64,000 nt of DNA from Sphagnum magellanicum. Lineage: Eukaryota > Streptophyta > Sphagnopsida > Sphagnales > Sphagnaceae. Positions 1 through 11,665 of this stretch are shown here, one piece after another. Below the pieces are notes generated by a model. It was given only the letters and a program-made list of their open reading frames with translations, did no database searches and was not told where the DNA came from. The number at the start of each line of letters is the position of its first letter. Within the stretch, counting starts at the first letter, position 1. The position numbers were made by a program, and so were the translations under genes. The stretch covers positions 15,909,347-15,973,346 of the forward strand of contig CM038922.1 in assembly GCA_021904315.1 (NCBI GenBank). The letters are read 5' to 3'.

Positions 1-1440
1 GTAGGTTCCAATATAGAAATCCACCTTGTTTTGACATTTTCGATAGTTTATTACCATAAGTTTCTATGATCTTAACAAGCTTGCTAAGTTCCAAATGCCT
101 CTTGGGGCCATTATTAAAGTGAGCATATAGGGTTTGGATCAAGTTTTCCAACCTACAAACCATGTTCAATTTAAACAAAGCTTGCACAACAAAATTAGTT
201 TGATGGACCATGCAATGATGCTTTACATATGAAGAGCATAATCAAATTGAATTTGTTATGGAATTTTTTTGATACCTTGAACAACATTCACACCATCAAC
301 TCCAAAACAAACAAGCTCAAAAAGTAATGATTCACTTATCAAACAACCAAAAATCAATAATGTTCAAAAGTGATGAATGTTTTGTCATATTTTTAGAATT
401 AGCCACTTCAATCGTCTTTTCAAGGGAGATGTTAACCATTTTAAATGTTAAATCATAACCTTTATCAACGTTGATTACTTAATAATACTTATTATATTAT
501 TACATGTATTAAATATATGTTTTTTATAAGTGTTAATTAATATTTATGTAAATGTTAAACTAATTAGAAAATAAATTAGTATTTGAATTAGTTATTGGTG
601 AATAGGTAATATTTGAATTAGTTCCTACTTAATGTCAACTAACTATTTTAGTTACTAATAAAAACCACCTAGCCTATATAAGGAAGTGAATTTGAATTAT
701 TGTCATTCCTTTTCATTGGTAATATATGTATAATGAAGATGCTTTGACACTTTTGCAGTTGATTCTAAACATGAATTTTGTTTGAACATGCCTAAAAATA
801 AAGAGGTTTTTACATGTCTTGCTTGAATGTTTATTTTGTGTTTACATTAACATAAAACTATAATTGGAATTTGGGACTACTCCTTGATGACTATGTGTGC
901 AAAGATAAGTGATTTTAATTATCAACAATTCTCATCACAAAAGATGTAAATGTAATTTGTTGCTTTCACAACTTTTGTAGTGGTTGCTTTAACAATGTCA
1001 TGCATTATTTCAACCATGAATAATTGAATATTGTCACACTAGTGCTTCCACATACGATTCTTCATTTCAAGGAATTACACCAAGTCACACTTTCATATTC
1101 AAGCATGGGCTTTCTATTTTAGAATAGGTAGAAATTTGTGGCAAAATGAATGATTATTTTCAAGCTTTCATATGCCATACCCTTACACGAACCTATCCAA
1201 CACACTTTCCTTATTTGTAGAAACATAAAGAAATTCATTTTAAAATGTTGACAATCCTTATCATACCTTTAAAAACATTAGGTATGAAGTAAGTAACTTT
1301 TTTCTTATTATCATGTTTGCAAAGATAGACAAACATGGGAACACTTTTTTTATTTTAAACCTATGACATTTTTACAATACTTGCATTGAACATGTGTGAC
1401 AAGTTTGTTTTCAGTTAAAATACTTTTTATTCGTGGTAGT
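1..1440 (-). pseudogene. hAT-type (ZNF862-like) transposase relic, cut by left edge
   Basis: Read on the minus strand, scattered segments match the plant hAT-like transposases related to ZNF862. A BED-finger-like C-x-x-C piece (QCKYCKNVI) lies near 1385. KPMLEYES lies near 1120. A CDE block near 925 fits the usual SCDEV catalytic region. FGVDGVNV lies near 300, HCMVHQTN near 215, and PKRHLELSKLVKIIETYG near 100. These occur in the family order N- to C-terminus. The segments fall in different frames with many stops, so the gene is dead. The C-terminal dimerisation region lies beyond the window. A non-coding AT-rich block (437-846) splits the relic. Family assignment is from motif recognition, not a search. 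Confidence 0.7.
437..846. other. AT-rich insertion within the hAT relic
   Basis: A roughly 410-base non-coding block interrupts the transposase relic. It is flanked by the direct repeat ttaac at 432-436 and 847-851, which may be a 5-base target duplication. It contains a TATATAAGG stretch near 675. Its ends are not a clear TG...CA pair and not a terminal inverted repeat, so the class is unknown. A 5-base repeat in such AT-rich DNA could be chance. Confidence 0.35.
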
Positions 1441-3395
1441 TTTGCAACTCATGTAACTTGAAACTTCTACTTCAACTCATAAACCTTTTTTCTTTTCTTA
1501 AACTCAAGTTTGATTTCTTTCAAGGTTTTTCCAATTTCAATTGTAAGGGTCAAATCAATTTGGGATGGACCTCCTTCATCCGTTACTAATTTTCCTTTGT
1601 CTTTGATAGACTTCATAACATTTTGGCTAATGTTTTCAACAACATTGTAATTGCCAACTTTAATATTTTGTTGATTGAACATACATCATAATTAAAAATT
1701 GTTAGGGGGTTCAAGAGGAGCCCATGTGTGGCAACCAAAAATAAACACAAGAAGGAAATGTTCAACACAAGATTTAAGAAAAAAGGTAAGTCATGAATCT
1801 TATTTGATTTTTTAATTCTAGTCAAAATTTAAAATCAACAACACTATGATGTGATTCGTAAAACTTGATTTTATATTTTGTTGAACTTTGTAGAGTTTGA
1901 TTTTGTATTAATTCCTCATGAGTTATAAGAATCAGGAAAGCTCAACAATTATCACACCTTACAAGCATTTGAATTTATGCAAAAGCTCGTCACATTACAA
2001 TGTAAATGAAATAAAAAACTCTGAGATGGTCAAAGTTCATCAAAATTGGAATCAATTTGAACAAAAAGAAGTCAAAGCTTAGTTTGAATTCAAAATTGAA
2101 CACATCAAAGTTGACTATCAAACACAACAAAGGTGAATATTCGTTTCAACTAAAAATCAAACATAATAAAGTCAATTGTCAAAGGTAATAAAGCCAATTC
2201 AAATTAATTTGCAATATGCACATAATTAGCAAAGATGATCAACAACAAGCATTCATGCTCAACCTTAAACCCTAAACCTTCTTGATTCCCTACACATTGC
2301 ACAAAGCACACAAAACAAGCATAGTACATACACAATAAACATTAAATTTTTGACAAACACCAAACTTTAGAATGCACAATGCACATAAAAGGCAAAGCTA
2401 AAAAAAAGTCACTCGTTTTAACATTTCTTGTGAAGAGTGTTGATTTATCATCACATTTTGACAAGTTGATTTGACACTCTTAGCTTCAAATGATTATAAA
2501 TTGGAGCTTGAATGTACAACAACAATCACAAAATCCTTGCATTAGTTCATCAAGATCTTCTTGAGTAGTGAGCTAGGGCAAGTTGCAAGATTCAAGATGG
2601 AGACTCAAAGCCTAAGGGATGGTGAGCCATGACCATCAATGCATTGTTAAGGGTGGCCATTGGCAAGCTGCAAGTGCATGAAGAAACACATGATGGCAAG
2701 TTACATGGGTGCAAAGGAAGAGGAGATAGATGATGAGTAATAAGTGCGCAAAGGAATGACCAATGACAACTTGGATGAATGAGATATATTCTACAAGCAA
2801 TTTGACGGCAATGAATGGTTCTTTTTGACACCTTCAATCATCATCAAATTGAAGGTTCTAGCAAAAAGGAAATGTTGGAAAATGGCTATTCAATGTTGCC
2901 CATCATACACATAAGGTTTTTGGCAAAATAACCAATTTCTTTGAAATTTTTTTTCATGTGGTGATGTCACTGGCCCTTGAGCAGTGGCAAAATTTGCCCA
3001 TAATTTGCCAAAAATAAAAAACTGTGGTCTCGACTAATTGATCCAATGGTGGGAAGCTAGCAAAACCTTGGGAGAAGGAGAGTCAAAAACCTTGCAAGTT
3101 GTCTAAAAAGTGTGAAGCAGCCTACGTTAGGAAAGAAATCTAAAGGGTGGTGATAGAAAAATTTGAGCTAAAGCCAAACTTGATATATGGTGAGAGCCTA
3201 GTGGTCTCTTTGATGGACACAAATAAGGGAACCAAATCTCTCAAGTTGAAAAGTTGTCTCATCTTTTGATGAACAGAAAGGGGGCCAAATCCTTCCTGAC
3301 TTGAGAGACTTCTGCACCCAAGTGGACTCCAAATTTCACAACAAATTCCTATAAAGCTACAATCCAACCCCTCCCCTCTCCTCCTACTAGGTACA
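1441..3395. other. Intergenic, no supported gene
   Basis: AT-rich sequence with only short chance reading frames. I see no recognisable domain, RNA gene or element end. A 71-codon minus-strand frame at 1682-1467 is Lys-rich and may be an N-terminal remnant of the hAT relic next to it, but nothing proves that. Confidence 0.5.
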
Positions 3396-4319
3396 TCTTA
3401 TATATAATTACAACAGTGGTGTCTGTCTGTGCGTCCGACGACGGTTCCGCGTTTTAATTGACTGGCGGAACCAGCCCGGACAGTCGGATTCCGAGACTGG
3501 AAACCGGCCCGGACAGTCGGATTCTGCAAACTAAAAATCCCCCACAAAAAATCGTTTGTGCCTCTGTCTGTCTGTCTGTCCGTCTGTCCGGGCAGTTTCC
3601 GGGCATTGCCCGGACCTTTGTTTGTTTGTTTGTTTTTTTTTCTGTGTCAGTTAAACTGCCCGGGCAGTTTGTCTGTCTGTCCGTCTGTCCGGGCAGTTTC
3701 CGGGCATTGCCCGGACCTTTGTTTGTTTGTTTGTTTTTTCTGTGTCAGTTAAACTGCCCGGGCAGTTTGTTTGTCTGTCCGTCTGTCCGGGCAGTTTCCG
3801 GGCACTGCCCGGACCTTTGTTTGTTTGTTTTTTTTTTTTTTTTTTTGGGTTTTGTTTTTTGTGTCAGTTAAACTGTCTGGACCTTTGTTTTTTTTTTGTT
3901 TGATGTATTTGCTTCTTTTTTTATCTTTTTTTTTGGGATTTGTTTTTTCAACAAATCTAAGGCTATGTATTTGCTTCTTTTTTTATCTTTTTTTTGGATT
4001 AGAAAATAAAAAAACAACAAATGGGCAGAAAAATCTAAGGCTACATATTTGCTTTTTTTTTTAATCTTTTTTTTGGATTTTTTTTTCTGGATTTTTCTCC
4101 CCTTCTCTTAAATTAACAAAAATGAAGAAACAAAATAAAAAATAAAAAATAAGAAATGAGCAGAAAAATCTAAAGCTACGTATTTGCTTCTTTTTTTATC
4201 TTTTTTTTTTGGATGACGTCTGGCCAGCAGCTCCGGGGATCATTCACAACAACCGTTGCAGGAGAAGTAAGTAAGGGGGGGGGGGGGCACAGGTGCATTA
4301 TGCACCGGGTACACACTAG
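3396..4319 (+). mobile_element. Short non-autonomous Helitron-like element, copy 1
   Basis: The block starts with TC (TCTTATATAT) after an A and ends with CTAG before a T, as Helitrons do. A hairpin, GGTGCAT-T-ATGCACC, sits about 10 bases before the CTAG. The first 40 bases and last 30 bases resemble those of the element at 38397-38913, and both ends also resemble 34847-35742. The inside has no transposase and holds a three-unit tandem repeat (about 3563-3880). Non-autonomous Helitrons are moved by the Rep/helicase of relatives, and a decayed one lies at 62955-64000. Confidence 0.75.
3563..3880. repeat. Tandem repeat, three units of about 100 bases
   Basis: Units begin near 3563, 3671 and 3768. 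Each has a GTCTGTCTGTCCGTCTGTCC stretch, a palindromic CCGGGCA-x-TGCCCGG core, a run of TTTG repeats and a TGTGTCAGTTAAACTG spacer. The unit junction contains the perfect palindrome AAACTGCCCGGGCAGTTT (about 3653-3670). Open frames across it are products of the repetition, not a gene. Confidence 0.85.
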
Positions 4320-5815
4320 TAATGAAAAATTCACAATTAATCTCGGGCAACCTACCCACCCACCATCCCTCCCTCCATCCCTCCCTCCCCAACCCACCAC
4401 CAAAAGTGGGGTACCCATTGGGCCATCACCACCTATCATCACCAAAAGGCTTATTAAAACATCATACAAGTTTTTTTTAGTCATGATATTTTTGTCACGA
4501 ATCGATGATATTTTCACGTACAGAATTGCCAAGAAAATGAACGGTTGCGGATCCTGCAGGTGGACTAGGAAGTAGTGGAGCGTGGGTCCTGGTAAGTTGT
4601 CGAGCAAGAGAGGACGGGTTATTCGAATTTTGGAGTTTGGACCGTCGAATCCGGGAATATTAATCATGCTTGTTCTCAAATGGAGGGCTCAAAATTCATG
4701 TCGGAAGGGTCAAAATTCATGTCCGACTTTTCAGAAAAGAGGAGGGGTTGGGGGGGGGCGGGGAGGGCAAGTATTTGTGGGTCCAGGAGCCAACTCCTTC
4801 TGCACCTCACATAGGCCTGCCATTATAACCACACCCGGAGCACCGAAACCGTAAAATATATGCTCGGGTGACAAGTGTGATGTTCTCTACCCTTCTTCTT
4901 CAATCTGGCACAACTCTAATAATAATCAATTTCCGCTTTTTCTCAGTCTGTGTTCTCTTTTGTGGGTGCTTGGGGCTTTTGTATTTTTAGGGTTTAGGGT
5001 TTCACTCCCTACAAAACATTTTCTTCATGTAAAAAAAAAAAATTTTATTGACTGATTATTGATTGGCCTCCAGAGACAATGTCTGGACTTAAAAACATCA
5101 GAGAGCCCATCATTTAACACATGTGACATGACCCCTTTTTTATAAAAAAAAACAAACAAACAAAATGAAAAATTCCATTATTCCCTATGATTTTGTGAAC
5201 ACTTTGAATAATTGTTGGAATTTTTTTGGAAATTTTGTTGCTTTGGTTAAGGGCTCCTTCTTGTTGAGGATTGTTGCGTTTTTTTTTTCAAGTTTGTGAT
5301 ATTTAATTAGAAAAAGGCGAATAAATAGATTGTACACTAGAAAAAACACTATTCTCCAACCAAAATGTTCCCAAATTTTTGGTCTGTAAAACAATAAAAT
5401 TTGTGAAAAAAATCTCTCCGTGGTCCCCATTATGTTTTTGGAACAAAGAAACCAAAGAACAGGTTTTATATACCTAGTGGAAAAAATGATACTTGCTGAA
5501 TATGGCTTTCACATTTGTGGTAGGTTTATTATGCCTAAAAATAAAGGGTACCTTGTAGGAAAAACAAAATAGGGTTTAGGGTTTAGTTGCTACATTTGCT
5601 TTATGCTGAGCACATTCCCTTATAGGGCTGGGTGGGCGGTTGAGGAAGTTCTCTACAAATGGAGAGAGAAAGTTGCCAAAAGTTTGCTGGTTCTCTGGAA
5701 ACAAATTTATCACCAAAAAAAAATGCACACAAGAAAAATGGACAGTGTTGTTTTGAGCTTCTTCCTCCCCTTGGCCAAAGGTCCCACTCCCCATGCCAAT
5801 GGGTGACAAAACAAA
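4320..5815. other. Intergenic, no supported gene
   Basis: No gene recognised. It contains G-rich runs (about 4748-4768) and short telomere-like TTTAGGG pairs near 4985 and 5572. These are too short to be an internal telomere array. Confidence 0.5.
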
Positions 5816-5817
5816 AG

Positions 5818-5897
5818 CAAGTGGGACTAGTAGTACATACGATATATCTATCGTGTGCATTTGTTTTTACAAATATCGTATGTATGAGTCCCACTTG
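5818..5897. repeat. Strong hairpin (short inverted repeat)
   Basis: AAGTGGGACT...ACATACGATAT on the left pairs with ATATCGTATGT...AGTCCCACTT on the right. The arms are about 25 bases with a small bulge and the loop is about 25 bases. It could be a tiny MITE or a hairpin precursor RNA. No target duplication was found. Confidence 0.6.
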
Positions 5898-5984
5898 ATT
5901 ATGTGGCAAAATTATGGCAAGCAAAATCTGATTTTGCCAGATTTTGAGGGAAAATTTACTGAAATTATCAGATTGAAATGATGG

Positions 5985-6130
5985 GTTCTAACAGCTCGCC
6001 AAAATATATAGCTGGATTATTACAATTTTCTACTTTGCTCTCTGACCTGTAGCCAAATTTTGCCAATTCCTCGTGTGGATGATTGCCAATGTGGCTACAT
6101 CACAAAATTGAGAAAAAGAAAAAGTAAAAC
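5985..6130 (+). repeat. Dispersed A-tailed repeat, copy a
   Basis: Its 3' part (tagccaaattttgccaa, tggatgattgccaa, tggctacatcacaaaattgag, then an A-rich tail) is shared with copies near 18470-18720, 34255-34440, 42755-43240 and 43975-44140. An A-rich end with no inverted repeats suggests a SINE-like retroposon. The 5' edge is uncertain, and no tRNA-like A and B boxes were confirmed. Confidence 0.5.
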
Positions 6131-8934
6131 TCCTGCATCATAGAAGAGTAAGGAGCAGCAGCAATTTTTTGTTTTTGGCCCAATTCTCACACTGTGCTTA
6201 CAGAAAAAATTTGAAAAAATTTGAAATTTTTTGTTGTAAAGAGTAAATTCGAAAATTTCATGCTAAAAGTGGCAAAAATCTCCAAATTTCGAAACCACAA
6301 AATTATTATTAATTTTTTATAATTAAAAAAAAAACCCTTGGTACGGAGCAACTAAGATACTCTCAATGAGCTCAAAGTCACAGATCCTGTATAGCCTTTA
6401 CAACCTATCATGTCTCTTGATGTTATTCTTTTTCTCATCATATAGTACAAAAACTGGGCAGTACTTAAGAACAAATGAGAGTTGTGCAGACCTTCTGTCT
6501 TACATTGTACATATGCCTACTTGTCAGGTCCTGGAGTTTTCCTTTTATACACCTCACTTTTCTTACAAAAAAGCCTTTTTTTCTTTCACATATCCTTTTT
6601 GGAAGAATTCAATCCATTTGTTCCATCAATCACAAACTTATACATTGCAAATGTTAGGGTTGAATCAATCACAATTTTTAGGTTAAGACTCACACGCGAA
6701 ACAGAAAAAAGAAAAAAAAAGGTTCCAAATCTTGCAAACAAGTCTACAAGTTTGTTTTTGATGATAATATGTTTGAATTAAAAACTATTTAGTATCTTTT
6801 CAACATCATTGTATGAAGCAAAATTAAGGTATGGAGATCAAGCTACATTCAACCAAGACCAAGAAACACTAAACCCTACCATTGCTTTGTTGAAAAGAAC
6901 AATTTTTTAAAATCCAAAATTGAGTTGTCCCATGAACAATTTTTTGAAAAATCCATCAACACATACAAAGTTCATTTCAAGTGGTCTATTTGTTTGCACA
7001 CATGTGAGAAAAGCAAGAAAGAATATGTAAAGGGGATGAACCGGGTAACCCATCATTCCTTTGGTTCTAATATTCCTTTCAAAGTGGTCTTAAGGGGCCA
7101 TACATGGAAACATGAATGGTTTTCTTTCTTCATCCGAGTTTAGTCCCATCCCATTGGATTTTAGAGGGTTTTGCAACTCTTTCAACTCTTATAGCCATTG
7201 AAACTTTCACACCCAACATGGTATGGACGGTGGAGGTTTTTGCACACTCAAAGAGAATGGTATTGTAATGTGAGGTTTCAATTCAACTTTGAAGTTCGGG
7301 ATAAAGCAAAATGGTAGGCGTGGTGGGACAAAAGAATTTTCATTTCTCTGACCACAATTCTGCTTGATTAGGGGTCAATTTAGCTAGACCTGGGTTAAGT
7401 TAGGTATAGTTTTGCTATTTTTCAAGCAGTTAGAAATACAGGGTTAATTTAAGGTTCATGGTCCATAATTTCAGTGATTTTACCACTTGGTTATTAAGTC
7501 ACAAGTTACACAAAGTAAAACTCGGTTTGATTATCAACGTACTACTCAACACTGGGTACCAACGTCATTGGCTCACCTTGGCCCAATGATTTTGTTAAAG
7601 ACTATTGCTCTGTGGAAAGGAAATGTAATAACATGGACGAAGAAAGGTCATTTTCATTCACATGCCGGTTTGGTTATGCTCACTACAGTAATGGGATGTG
7701 CCAAGGCTATTTTCACATAGGTCAAACAGGTTATTCATAAAGCTGGCTTTTCGACTTGGCACTACACATACATGAGTTTCTAGCAAAATATCCTCCTCTG
7801 GAATTGAAGACAAAAAGTTCAAAGCTCTACATTTGTGACCACTTTTAGACATTTTCCCAGGTTGTGCCATGAGCCTTATACTCACCAACTGCATTGGGCC
7901 AACTCTAGAAATGAATTCAATATGACCAAGTTGCTTTTGGGCAAGATGACAAATCTTCCATATAACCCTATGACCACCCTAACCTAACAAAACTTAGAAC
8001 AAAGCCATGTGCTTAATGAATTGATGCTCCAATGAAAGGTCAAGATTCGGAATGAAGAAAGGGGCCGATCAAATTAGCTAATCCATTGTCCCTAAACTTT
8101 TCCAACCCTGCTTTTTATCTTCTTGATATAAGAGCCGGGAAAGATAAGTGTGCCTAAGAACTTGGTGATTAATGTGTGGGCCTTTGAGGTCTTAATAATG
8201 CTAGCTATTCCATTTGTTGTGAGATTTGACATTTCTATGTAGACTTATTAGATGGAGACCTTGATTTTTGCCCTTTCTGGTGACATATCAAAGCCCAACC
8301 CCAAAAGCTAAGAAATTCACCAACCGTTCTATTGCAATGAACATATAAACCACTAAATATGTGACATGCTTTGTGATCATATTACACATGCAATTTGACA
8401 CTTTCCAACCGTTTGTGGGGGAAGCAAGGTTGTAATTTGTCACCCATCCTAAATTGTAAATCCATTAAAGACCTTGAAAGTCTCCTAGGGTTTTGCACTT
8501 TGGATGAGAGACCCAAGTACCAAGAGATTCCATCAACGGCCTGGCCGTTGTCTACTATTGATGATTTGAAGAAGCAATGAAGCATGTAGTGTCATGGAGC
8601 CAATTGCCTTTTGGTTGCCCACTTGATTTTCTTTCTATTGTGAATGCATGAATGCATCTGTGTTGATGATCATGATAAGAGCTAGTTGGCTTCCCCAATG
8701 CAATTAAACATGGAGCCAATAGCCTTGGGTTGTCCATTGGTTTCAATCTAATCCTTTATTTTCCTTAAATGGGGTCTATGTAGATGGGTTTATTGTTTCA
8801 TCCATTAATGCATATCAAAGACCATCCAACAATTCTTTTTAAAAAATCATCCACCAATTGAAATATATTTTCCGACAAGTGCATATGAAATGTAAAATGC
8901 CAAAAAAACGATTGACACAAAAAAGTAGGATCTG
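6131..8934. other. Intergenic, no supported gene
   Basis: Several frames of 60-78 codons occur (for example 7487-7720 and 8395-8580, both strands), but none has a domain I recognise, and none has convincing splice partners. The frame at 8395-8580 is unusually gene-like in composition (GFCTLDERPKYQEIP) and could be a relic exon, but I cannot name it. Confidence 0.4.
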
Positions 8935-9055
8935 GAAAAATTTGAAAAATATTTTAAGTTCTCTTTTGAATTTGGGTGATTAGGGTCTTGTAGGTTTGTA
9001 ATCCCCCAAATTCAAAAGAAAAATTAAAATATTTGGCATTTTTCAGAAAAAATTC
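8935..9055. repeat. Foldback hairpin
   Basis: ATATTTTAAGTTCTCTTTTG followed by AATTTGGG is mirrored by CCCAAATTCAAAAGAAAAAT followed by TAAAATAT. The arms are about 35 bases around a loop of about 30 bases. It could be a small MITE or an RNA hairpin. Confidence 0.5.
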
Positions 9056-9518
9056 ATGAACAGGACAATAAATAGATTTCAGTTTGCCAAGAAGCATGGT
9101 GAAAAACCCTAAACCCTGGGACCAAAGTGAAAAACCCTAAACTTGAGTCCAACTTTATTATCCCTTGAGAAAACCCAGAGAAAAGAAAGCCATGAACTTT
9201 TTTGAACTGCCCTTAAAGTAGGGGACTTGTGAAGAGATTCTATTCTTCTTTGCAATTTGCAAGAGGTGGTGGGTCTAGCCTAATCTTTTTCTTTCACTCT
9301 GGATGTGGGGCTCCACCTTCCTAGTTGCTTTGGAGCGAATGGATCTCCAATGATCTCAGTTTGTTGGCCCTGCTTTTATTGGCATTGTGGAACTAATAAC
9401 TTGTTTTATTATAGTTAGGGTCCCATTTGTAATCTGCATGCATTTGGTTTAGATCCGGTTTGTGTCAATGTACACCATGCAATTGTCCATGCAAGCACAC
9501 ACTTTATGTGCCCACTTA

Positions 9519-9620
9519 GTACAAGCCCCAAAGCTTCACAAAAACCCCAAATTCCATCAATTAAAAATCCCAAGTTGAGTACAAGCCCCAAACCTTCACA
9601 AAAATCCCAAGTTCTATTAA
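9519..9620. repeat. Tandem duplication, about 60-base unit
   Basis: The phrase AGTACAAGCCCCAAA-x-CTTCACAAAAA-x-CCCAA occurs at about 9518 and again at about 9577, giving two adjacent diverged units. Confidence 0.7.
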
Positions 9621-9678
9621 TCAATGTTATATCCCTTTGCCAAATTATATGGGCATATGTGCAAATGGCCCCAACTCC

Positions 9679-10055
9679 GGCCAGAGTGAACCAGCACCCA
9701 CCAATGCACCATCCACTAAATGTCCGTTACTATGGATGATCAACTGAGTTAATGTTTGGTTTCACCTTGGTAACCCATTTGGTTAGAAATAGGTCCTATG
9801 TATAGATAGTTGGGTAGGAAAATAGGTGACAATTAGGTAAGTAGATGGTTAGTACATAGGCAGCGGCTTTTTTTAGTACATACATACTAACAACTTGCTT
9901 GTGGGTTGTCAGTAGGTAGCTAGGAAAGAAAAAGCAACTGAGGTAACCACAATGGTTAGCTAGGGAACTGGAAGCTAACAGAAAACTGTTTCCTGACAAC
10001 TTATCATCCATCCATTCTTCATGGTGGAACTGGTGGGTGCTGGTTCACTCTGGCC
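9679..10055. mobile_element. MITE-like element with 24-base perfect terminal inverted repeats
   Basis: The left arm at 9679-9702 (GGCCAGAGTGAACCAGCACC then CACC) is exactly complementary to the right arm at 10032-10055. Similarity continues imperfectly inward (CACCAT). The element is about 377 bases and has no coding capacity. A related end lies at 38617-38663, and weaker relatives lie at 51680-51885 and 52350-52390. No clear target duplication could be read, so the superfamily is unassigned. Confidence 0.7.
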
Positions 10056-11533
10056 CCCCATGGACCACTAGCTTTATTAAAAAAAATCTTAAAAACTTGC
10101 CCGAGAGATATACCATACTACCTTGGCAACTTGGACACTAATTATATTAATTTGAGAAATGTTAAGACTTTCCACAAGTTTTATATATAGTAAAAATGTG
10201 AAGGAAAATATTGAATCTTCAAGAGAATTCTATTTTTTCTAAAATGAAAATTTCAAGATTATTAAATTATTCTATAGACATGTGTCAAAGTTGCCAAGGT
10301 ACTATGATAAGTGCATGGAACTACAATGCAATTATGCACTCCATTTTGTGGACAAGCACAAGTCTATACCCATTTGACATAGGATTTTAATCATTTTGGA
10401 CCTTTCCTGCAACAAAAATGTGCACTCTGAAACTGTCATGCTCAGAAGTGCTACAGAGTCTCCTTCACTATAATCAATGCAGAGCTGACAATCATCCATG
10501 CAAGGGATCCAAGTGTGTCCACCCAATTGAAGAATTTTGGTGACAGGATCATTTGATACAAGCCTCACATCTCTAAGGGAAAATTTAAGGGAAACCTCAT
10601 TTTAATGGTTAAGTATTGTATTGTCTCACTAGCTACTAGTATTGGATCATCATCTGAAAGAAAAGAATGAAAGTGCAAAGGAAATATATAATGCTTGGGA
10701 TGCTTGGACATATTAGTTCCATCCTTGGGCTTGAAAATTTAGTTTGAGAGAGTTTGTTTGACTCTTTCTTGCTCATTACTAAATTTGGGTCTCTTAATTT
10801 TCATGTTCCACATCAAAGAAAGAATACTAATAAAGAGCATCAAAGCTCGCACAATTTCCCAACCTCTAAAGACAATTAGCCATCCACATGTGCACAAAGT
10901 GTACACCCCACACCCACTTCCAACCCAAAGATTCCACAAATTGGGTCTTCAACGGTTGGGAATGTGGCCACCTAGCATACATTCTTCCGTCAATTTGGGG
11001 GCTTTTGTTGGGGTGGTGGGAGGGATGGTGTGACGTGTGACCATGAGGTGTGTACATAGTAGAACTAGGGTTTTAGCCTCTAACCATGAAGAATTTTGAT
11101 AACTCTAACTTATGTTGATTCATTTCCCCTTCTCATTTCCTCCATGTTCTAGTGTTTTATTGCGACAAGAAATTGAGAAAATTTTAATCATGTAAGAGAG
11201 CTTAATGATGTCATGTAAACACATCCACGGGACTAAGTCTAACTAGGTACCTAATCACCCTTGATTTATTTTTCCTTTAGGGGGTGAGGGAGAAGAACTG
11301 GAAAGGCTGGGGACCATGGATGAATAAATGAATAAATGGTAGCAAAGTTCATCCATGAAGGCATTTGAACTTTGTGAGGGTGTTAGGTACCCCTTGAAGA
11401 ATTTTCTCTTGATTTAGTCACTAGGATTTTTTCCCTTTTTAATTTCTTTTTAAAGGTGAGGCTCTCTCTCCCCTTTAAGAAAAAGTTATTAGTTACATTG
11501 TGGTTTGATATGATTAGATCTTTTTTCTCTTTT
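10056..11533. other. Intergenic, no supported gene
   Basis: Only short frames on both strands. No domain, RNA gene or clear element end was recognised. Confidence 0.5.
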
Positions 11534-11665
11534 AGGAAAGGACTTACTTAAGTGCTTTTAAGTAAGTTCTAGTAAGTCCTTTCCTATGAGACGGACTTTA
11601 AAAAGTCCCTTCTTAAGGGACTTACTTAAGTAAAAAGTCCTTTACTTTGGGACTTAAGTTAAAGG
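11534..11665. repeat. Cluster of palindromes
   Basis: AGGAAAGGACTTACT (about 11534) is perfectly complementary to AGTAAGTCCTTTCCT about 36 bases later. A second inverted repeat follows (AAGTCCCTTCTTAAGGGACTT). The motif AAGTCC/GGACTT recurs throughout. This may be a small foldback element. The 5' flank (about 11393-11475) resembles 12098-12170, so part of the region is duplicated. Confidence 0.55.

Noticed and set aside
437-846. Solo LTR in the hAT relic
   Set aside because: The block has a possible 5-base duplication but lacks TG...CA ends and any partner LTR, so the class was left open.
3563-3880. CRISPR-like array
   Set aside because: The repeats are adjacent with no distinct unique spacers, in a plant nuclear context; it is a simple tandem repeat.
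3458-4064. Cys/Val/Phe-rich frames of up to 137 codons
   Set aside because: They come from the GTCTGTCTGTCC tandem repeat in a Helitron-like element and have no domain.
5572-5586. Telomere-like TTTAGGG pairs (also near 4985, 9108 and 42140)
   Set aside because: Only about two units each, common in plant intergenic and promoter DNA; not an internal telomere array.
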